In this document: piece after piece, positions 57,501 to 64,000 of the stretch
How the letters are laid out: each line of letters opens with the position of its first letter
Numbering within the stretch: the first letter of the stretch is position 1
Source: Nageia nagi
Lineage: Eukaryota > Pinophyta
NCBI GenBank assembly: GCA_050084985.1
Contig: JBITNC010000001.1
Location: 215,884,001 to 215,948,000, forward strand
DNA length: 64,000 nucleotides
Reading direction: 5' to 3'
Program-made: the position numbers and the translations under genes
The notes under the pieces: model-generated
Database searches by the model: none
Seen by the model: the letters and a program-made list of their open reading frames with translations, nothing else
Told to the model about the DNA's origin: nothing

Positions 57501-58900
57501 CTTGACATGCTTTCCCCAGGTTAGAGATACTTACAATTATATCAGGTGTGATTCACCATTTGACCCCTTGAATATTGGTTGAAACATCTTGGTGTATCTA
57601 ACATAAAATATAAGAACACAACCTAAGAAATATGTGATAATAAGATGAAATATGATTAAATATGTATGTAAAGTTGCACCTAAGTGGGGATTGTGTTAAG
57701 GGGACCTCTTTTGGGTGTCAACAGATGCATCCCTTTATAAGTATAATTAAAATTATAATATTATAATTGCAAAGGAAGTAAAGGTAAAGAGAAGAAAAAT
57801 TTGATACTTCTCTAGTTTAGCTATCCAAATCATCAAGGATTTGATGATGTATATTGCCCCCTTTTTTCCTTCGTTGTGAGATTTAATGGCTTGCATGTAG
57901 TAGAATCAACCAAGAGCAAAGAATGAAACGTGAAAATGAGAGGCAAACACTTCCAATCACATATATTATTGTTAATTCATAAAATATATAATAATGATAG
58001 TAAGAGAGAACAACATAACATTTCATCAAATGATATAATAGCAATGAAGCAAGGATTAAATAAATATAATATGCAAACATTATCTTGAAAAAATCAAATA
58101 CTAAAATACTCAATGTTTTTATTCTTAGATTCATACATAAGAAATCATGATAAATGTGTGTTCACATCATCATGGGCTACATGCCCCATTATTAAATGGA
58201 ACACATGTAATCAGAACCATATATGTTAATATCATCCCCATTGCTTGATGTAACATATGAATCAAGAAAAATAAGGTGGTTATGGTTAGTTGAGAGCCAA
58301 TAAATAAAGGTGACTCAAGGATGGAGGTTACTTAAGACCCAAATAGCAAAGGTGACTCAAGGACATTGATGGTTTGAATATTTTCTAGCCATGCTATATG
58401 ATATGAAGGTTATCATCATGAGGTACATGCCCCATTCTTAGATGTGATTAAGGGTTGATTGATTCAAATATTTTTCAATCATGCATGATTAAAGTACTAG
58501 TGATAATGTGGCCATTAGAATGATGATTAGTCTAGTCCCAATCACCAAGCTAACCCAATAAAGATGGTAAGTTTAGTACCAGCCAATTGATAAAAAATAA
58601 TGATGGTTATTTAATTTCCACTTAACATGGACATGATTTGGTAAGCATGATAATAAATCATGATTTTAAATGTAAAGGTAAGAGAGTTTGGAATAGTACT
58701 TGCACTTACCTATGATGCATGATGTGATTTGATGTTGAAATATTCGCATAAATGCTAATGTTAGTGCGAGCATGGAAGGTAGCATGGGCTCTAGGCCTTA
58801 CATTGATTTTGATCATGTAATTATTCTGAGACCGCAGTATGACTACCATTGTAGATGTATCAAAATAAACCTTTATGTATCTAATAAATCATTTTAATCG
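54600..58900. other. Long AT-rich interval with no gene
   Basis: No coding signal in six frames; ORFs at 56441-56689 and 57883-58134 are hydrophobic chance frames. Short direct repeats occur: TCATCATGGGCTACATGCCC near 58165 and TCATCATGAGGTACATGCCC near 58410, and AAGGTGACTCAAGGA near 58307 and 58349. Confidence 0.5.
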
Positions 58901-59510
58901 CTTAACAATGCATTATTTAAAAAGGTATTAAAAATGTCTTAAAAAAGGCATAGGCCATGCATTTTACCCTTATGGCATATACAAGGGTTCATATCCTATA
59001 ATAGAAGCATCCCTATATAAAGGCATTCAAGATGTTAAAAGAGATAGATGGGATTATCATCAGGAGGAGACTAGATAAGGAGTAGATTATAGAAGACCTC
59101 AAGGCCTCTTTCAACTGAAGATTAGATAGAGAATCAAGGACTCAAACATCATTTGCAAAGCAAGCCTTTGCAAGGGCTTCTTATCTGTAACAATTGAATT
59201 TTTTATCTCAAGCATTATCATACTTTCATTATATTGATACATCATTCCTTCACTTTTTATTTTATCTTTCATCAACATGATATCAATGATGTACTATTAC
59301 TAGGGGGCCAATGCCATGCTATTGTATGTAATATTATTCATTCTTGATGTATGATTTGTGTTAATCAATTGAATATGCATGTTAATAGAACTAACCTATA
59401 TTCTTAATCATCTATTGTCATATTCCTATTTTATGTTAACAAACTAATAGACTAAATATTGCATGTGTTAATTCTCCTAATTAACCATAATATTGCATTA
59501 TTTAGGGTCT
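58900..59510 (+). repeat. Probable LTR of gypsy element (left edge uncertain)
   Basis: CCCTATATAAAGGC near 59010 suits an LTR promoter. The stretch ends GGGTCTACA near 59512, followed by TTTGGTGAACTAGA as a possible primer site, and the gag gene begins 65 bp further on. No second LTR is in the window to prove it. Confidence 0.4.
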
Positions 59511-59578
59511 ACATTTGGTGAACTAGATATTCTTACACACCTAGGTCTTTATCTAGGGCAAAATTATTCTATAACATC

Positions 59579-61670
59579 ATGAATCCATTTTTTATACTAT
59601 TCCTCTCCATAGAGGAAGTGCTCCAAATAGTAGCCAAAAAGCAAGATGAAACTAGGGTTTATTCTACTTATATCCCAAAGTTGGATCTCAACCTAGATAA
59701 CCCTAAAGTATCCAAATCCAAAGTATAATTTTTGAAGGTCAGGAAAAGTCTTCGAATCAATCCTAAATTATCTGTTCAAATCCCTCCTCCTAACACCATT
59801 TGGGATTTTGAATCTTTAAATTCTAGTAAATGCATGTCTATTATTAGAGAGACCCTTGATCACTATGCTATTCTTGATCCTAGCAACTTGGATAATGTGT
59901 CTCCTAATCTGGAACCCTTTGATGATGATGAAATCCTTGACCTTGATAGGATCCTCTACCATGCTAGGTCCATTCAACAGTTATTATCTGATAAAGAATG
60001 ACTATAATGTTTTATTCATAATAAATCTTCTATTATAGTAGAACTTCTAATAAATGTAAATTTACTTGATTCCCACTCTTTAGCTATTAAATCCAAATTT
60101 ATCTTATTCCTCTATAAGGAATCTTTGAAACATCTCTAGCCTATGCATGAAATAAATGGCACAGGTAGAGTGCTTGACTATCATCACAACATGGGCGACA
60201 TAGATCCTAATGGAGCAGAGCCTAAACTAGAGCTTGATGCTAAGTTGGAATAGCCACTACATGAAGAAGATGTTTCTAGAAGTGATGATCAATCAAAACC
60301 TAAGGATCAAGAGGAATAATCTTACAATAGTTTGATCTTTAATCCATGTTACTTTGATAGAGAAAAGAAAGGTGAAGGTCAAGTTATTATATCTAATGAT
60401 GAGATTAAAATTCTTATTAAATATCAACTTATTGAAGTTATTAGAGAAGCATTTAAGCTACAACCAACTTGGACTCTTGAAGAGCATGAGATTAAGGTAG
60501 GTATCATTATGGATGTTCAAGAAACAACTGATTGGCATAAACAAACTCCATCTAAACTATTGGAAATTTGAGTAGGAGTTTGCATGAACTTAAGCAAGAT
60601 AGGGTTAATCATACTAAAGAGTTTTTCTATTTTTAAAATACTCCACTTCAAACACCAAATAATACATAACAACCTCCTCCTCCTCCACCACCATCCCCAA
60701 AGACCAATGTAGGGTCTAACAACATTATGAGTAATGAGGATGATTTCCTTTCATGTTTAAAAAGATCCCTCTCTGCTAGAATTCTTGCCAAAATAATCCC
60801 TAGGAAAAAGAGTGTCAAATTTACTAAGTTTGATGGTATGGAAGATCCTAGGATGCATGTTTGTAAATTTCATGAAGAAGCTATTGAATATATGTATGAT
60901 CAATATTTGTTGGCTAATTTATTTTCTTACGATTTGAAGGATGAGGCTCTAAAATGATACTTCTATCTTCTCGAAAGTAGCATTGATATGTATGAGGATT
61001 TGATTTACATATTTTTGCATGATTATGGTTATAACATTACTAAGAAGGTTTATCTTAAGGACTTGTGCAAAATTAAATAACTTTCTAACCAATTAGTGAA
61101 GGATTTTATGAAGGTATGGAAGGAAACTGCTAATAAAATCATAATGGATGAACACAAACTGAAGTATATTTTGGTTGATGGTCTCTCACTTGTATATAAG
61201 CTATTTGTCATCTCTAATCATGATATGTCTTTAGGATATATGATTGACATTGTCACTAAAAAGGAGCCATGCATTAAAAAATTGAGTGCTATGAAACATG
61301 TTGATCATACTTCATGTGCAAAACCTATTACTAAAAATCAAACTAAGGTTTAAGAAAATCATGTTGCACGTAAGAAACTAGGTAATTCTCCACCAAAATA
61401 TACTTGATAATATACTCCTTTGATTGATACTATTGATAATATTTTGAATGTATTATTGGATGAGGAACTGATCGAATTACCTCCTATTATTGAGTCTAAG
61501 TTTACTAATGGTGTGCCTAAAAATTTTCACTATGTGGAATTTAGCAAATATCATAGGGTAACTGATCATCTAACCCAAGATTACAAGACTCTTTGTAACC
61601 TTATACAGGACTTCATTGATAATGGAGCAATAAAGATGGATCCAAAGCTAGCTGAATAGGTGGAACCTAT
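59579..61670 (+). pseudogene. Ty3/gypsy gag relict
   Basis: Begins at ATG 59579 (MNPFFILFLSIEEVLQ). The family-specific core lies at 60727-61353: KFTKFDGMEDPRMHVCKFHE, YDQYLLANLFSYDLKDEALK, stop where Trp is usual, YEDLIYIFLHDYGYNITKKV, KDFMKVWKETANKIIMDEHK and MIDIVTKKEPCIKKL, which is the retrotransposon gag domain. The next part (61420-61659) has YVEFSKYHRVTDHLTQDYKT, comparable to the F-x-H-x(3)-GH-x(2)-ED-C motif of these elements but without its Cys residues. Sequence ends near 61720 with VFNNPLPY; protease and RT are absent. Confidence 0.8.
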
Positions 61671-61739
61671 ACATCCAAATAATGCACAACTAGGGGTATT
61701 CAATAATCCCCTACCATATTAATAATCTCAAGGGTGCAT

Positions 61740-62547
61740 CGGTATAGTAAGTGTTTTCCATAATTTATATTCTTTTTTGGTTAACACTCATGCATACAAG
61801 CATCCTCCTCCAAATAAGAATAGGAACGAATCAAAAGGGTCAATGCTAGTGGTGTGAATTCTTGCTTTCAAGGTACTAGCAGTGTAGGGATGACTAGTAC
61901 AAGAGTGCCTCTTTTTGTTCCTACTTCTATGAGGTGTATTTGGGTGAAGAAAACTCCCTAGGTACATAAGGTTATTCCTTGATCTCTTTCTAATATCACA
62001 ATCCATGTATCTTAGTAGCTAGGGTGTTTTTATGTCTTTTTGCTTTCTTGTTCTATTTATGCACCAGTCTAGTGCTTTTTCTAATCTATATCTATGAATC
62101 CTTCCTATGTTCATAATTTGAGGATCCAACTCATCTCTATGCATAATTCTAACACCCTACTATCTCTATTTTAGGGTGCTCACATCATGCATTTCTTGGG
62201 ATAGAATGTTTAACTTCTACATTTTTATCATTCTAAACACTATGCCTTGGCATCTAGGATGCTCTTGGGTGTTATGTCATGACATATATGCTCACACACA
62301 CCCTTATGTCCTTTTTTGGTTTCTCCAAGGTACCTTAGTCCCTTCAAGCTGTATCATTTCAATTTGCTATATAAATGTCTTATGCTCATTATCATTTGTA
62401 CATAACATAATGTGTGTGTGTTTAGCATGTTTTACTTTTAGTGAATTAGGTTTTAGGGTGCATTGTGCCTATGTATGTGTCCAATGTCAACCATCTAAAT
62501 ATAACACAAAGATTAAAAAAAATAAAGAGTGTTGAGTCCATAAATAA

Positions 62548-62550
<3 letters not shown>
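61740..62550. other. Interval between gag relict and AT microsatellite
   Basis: No gene recognised. A 119-codon plus-strand ORF (62176-62535) is Cys/His/aromatic-rich without domain features and ends in a Lys/Asn run; I treat it as chance. Confidence 0.4.

Positions 62551-62578
<28 letters not shown>
62551..62578. repeat. (AT)14 microsatellite
   Basis: Fourteen perfect AT repeats. Confidence 0.95.
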
Positions 62579-62639
62579 CTTTAAGTCAAAATTTTACATC
62601 ATGCATATACATAGGCTATTGTCCTACATCATCCACCAC

Positions 62640-64000
62640 TATGGGTGGGCACTAGCACCACTACTAGATGCATCACTCCTAGAGCACACTCTCCTACCAC
62701 TACCATCGCTAGCTCTAGATATGGAGACTCCACTTGAGATACCACTAGCTATGAGTCCATGTGTCTCCTAGAGGGTCTTGGACCTCGCATACTCGGCCTT
62801 CAGATTGGATATCTCTAGGGCTTATGCTATGATTAGATCATATTGACTATATAGAAAATCCCACTACTGATTTGGTGGGGGAATTATGAGCCTATCTTGG
62901 AGGCCCTTCACTATATGTGATAGTGAAGCAACCTCTACATCTCTCATCACTAGTGTGGCCTTCACTATGGTCAAATCTACCTCTAAGTCAACTACCTAAG
63001 TATCTGTATCCTCTTTCATATCAAACATGATACTTGTTAGTCTCCCACTAGCTATTTTATTTGAAAATCACAAAGTTATAAATCGAGCCTTTATTACCTA
63101 AAGCAGGGATAGCCATCACTAGTACCTCAAGTCCCCCTATTAGTGGGACCCCATCATGGATCAGATTATCCACATGCATCTGATCCTCCTCCTTAGATGC
63201 CTAGATCACATCCTCACCATCACTACCACTGTCTACCTCATCCAAGCCTAATGGGCCTGGATGCACTCCTACCCACCATCCTACATAGCGGGGTAATCCT
63301 TGGTGCCAACATCACATTTGTTGGGGCATTTAGAGCTTATGACTCTTCCCACCTAGTTTTCCATGTTGGTATATCCATAGCATCAATAGGTACATCCTAC
63401 TCTACATGGTATCTTTGGTATACTTGGGGAATAACTAGAATAGGTTGTAATACCCAACTACATTAGAATGCACTTCAGATGATATGAATCCATTATCTTC
63501 CATCGAGTTTGGAAGAAGTGGGACTGTTTAACCCATGCCAAATGTTGTGCATCATCATACCACACATAATATGCATAGAACATCCACACTATATGGACCT
63601 ATTATAGGCCATCCACCTACATCCTTTGTACCTCCATGGATTACAATGGCCTGTACCCACCAAGTCAACCCATAAAATAAACCAAAGCTACATCTATTGG
63701 ATCATCTTTGGCTCTCATAGGCCCAAACCTATAGAAGGATGACATGAGCAATCATCACATTGATCTTATCAATGTTGATGAAAGTATACAAGTCATGATA
63801 CAACTATACCAATACTACTGGTCCCCAAGAAAATTATCTACCTCATGCACATATCTCTTGCACTATCCATGTTAATCCAAGTGGAAATGCTGAGTGGCTC
63901 TTATCTAAACATAATTACATGGTAATAATGGCTACCACATGTAGTCTCAAATGTCTACCCACTTCAATATACCGATAGGCCTCAGTTAATCTCACTGATC
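62640..64000 (-). pseudogene. Plant mobile domain (PMD) ORF relict, cut by window edge
   Basis: Minus-strand translation of 63841-63700 reads FSWGPVVLV, stop, LYHDLYTFINIDKINVMIAH, then VILL, stop, VWAYES. This fits the aminotransferase-like plant mobile domain pattern in which WGxAVLAxLYxxL is followed by LLLLQLWAWE. GGWPIIGPYSVDVLCILC follows about 100 bases on. Towards 62650 come IVKGLQDRLIIPPPNQ and LEISNLKAEYARSK, a likely coiled-coil tail. Stops are frequent, several where Trp or Gln is expected. PMD proteins occur both as host genes and inside plant transposons, including as extra ORFs of LTR elements. Its N-terminal part lies outside the window. Confidence 0.55.

Noticed and set aside
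58140-58440. Repeated words at 58165/58410 and 58307/58349 as a CRISPR-like or satellite array
   Set aside because: Only two copies of each, unequal spacing, eukaryotic context; simple local duplications.
62176-62535. 119-codon ORF next to the AT microsatellite
   Set aside because: Aromatic/Cys-rich by composition, ends in low complexity, no domain; likely chance.

Overview
The window looks like nuclear DNA of a land plant with a large, repeat-choked genome. A gymnosperm is my best guess, from the mix of very old Ty1/copia, Ty3/gypsy, L1-type LINE and hAT remains and the lack of intact host genes; the sequence does not prove it. Nothing bacterial is present (no operons, no CRISPR, no tRNA or rRNA gene seen). 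The only trace of an ordinary host gene is one exon at 15.95-16.19 kb. Almost everything else recognisable is a mobile element, most of it broken.

Layout. 1-4.4 kb: remains of two hAT transposase genes (the first split by a 630-bp hAT-type MITE) and a scrap of copia reverse transcriptase. 4.6-13 kb, minus strand: a long repeat-borne gene of unknown function (called E1 here) with its 3' repeat. It is cut in two by a complete hAT element at 8205-12161 that has 15/17-bp terminal inverted repeats, perfect 8-bp target duplications and an open five-exon gene for a 776-residue transposase. 13-15.6 kb: noncoding DNA with seven spaced copies of a hairpin motif. 15.6-18.1 kb: the host exon and intron-like DNA. 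18.2-22.6 kb, plus strand: a second E1 copy, inverted relative to the first, which shows the hAT target site without its insertion.

22.6-25.9 kb: a copia fragment into which a short LINE carrying only ORF1 has inserted (18-bp target duplication, A tail). 25.9-32.4 kb: LTR-like and AT-rich noncoding DNA plus a decayed LINE ORF2. 32.4-41.1 kb: copia element A, whose 3' LTR contains a whole second copia element, B. 41.1-47.4 kb: LTR element C, with both LTRs, primer site and polypurine tract but no recognisable sense coding; the only protein-like remains inside are antisense.

47.4-64 kb: noncoding AT-rich DNA, a Ty3/gypsy pol remnant (minus, 51.2-53.1 kb), a LINE ORF1 remnant (minus, 54.1-54.6 kb), a gypsy gag remnant (plus, 59.6-61.7 kb) and, antisense to it, a degraded plant-mobile-domain ORF running off the right edge.

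The relations are ones of nesting and age: MITE within hAT relict, young hAT within E1, LINE within copia, copia B within copia A, A beside C. The hAT element is the youngest and the only one that may still be functional. E1 is the main undescribed item: a gene of about 1,060 codons, seen twice, that I cannot assign to any family.
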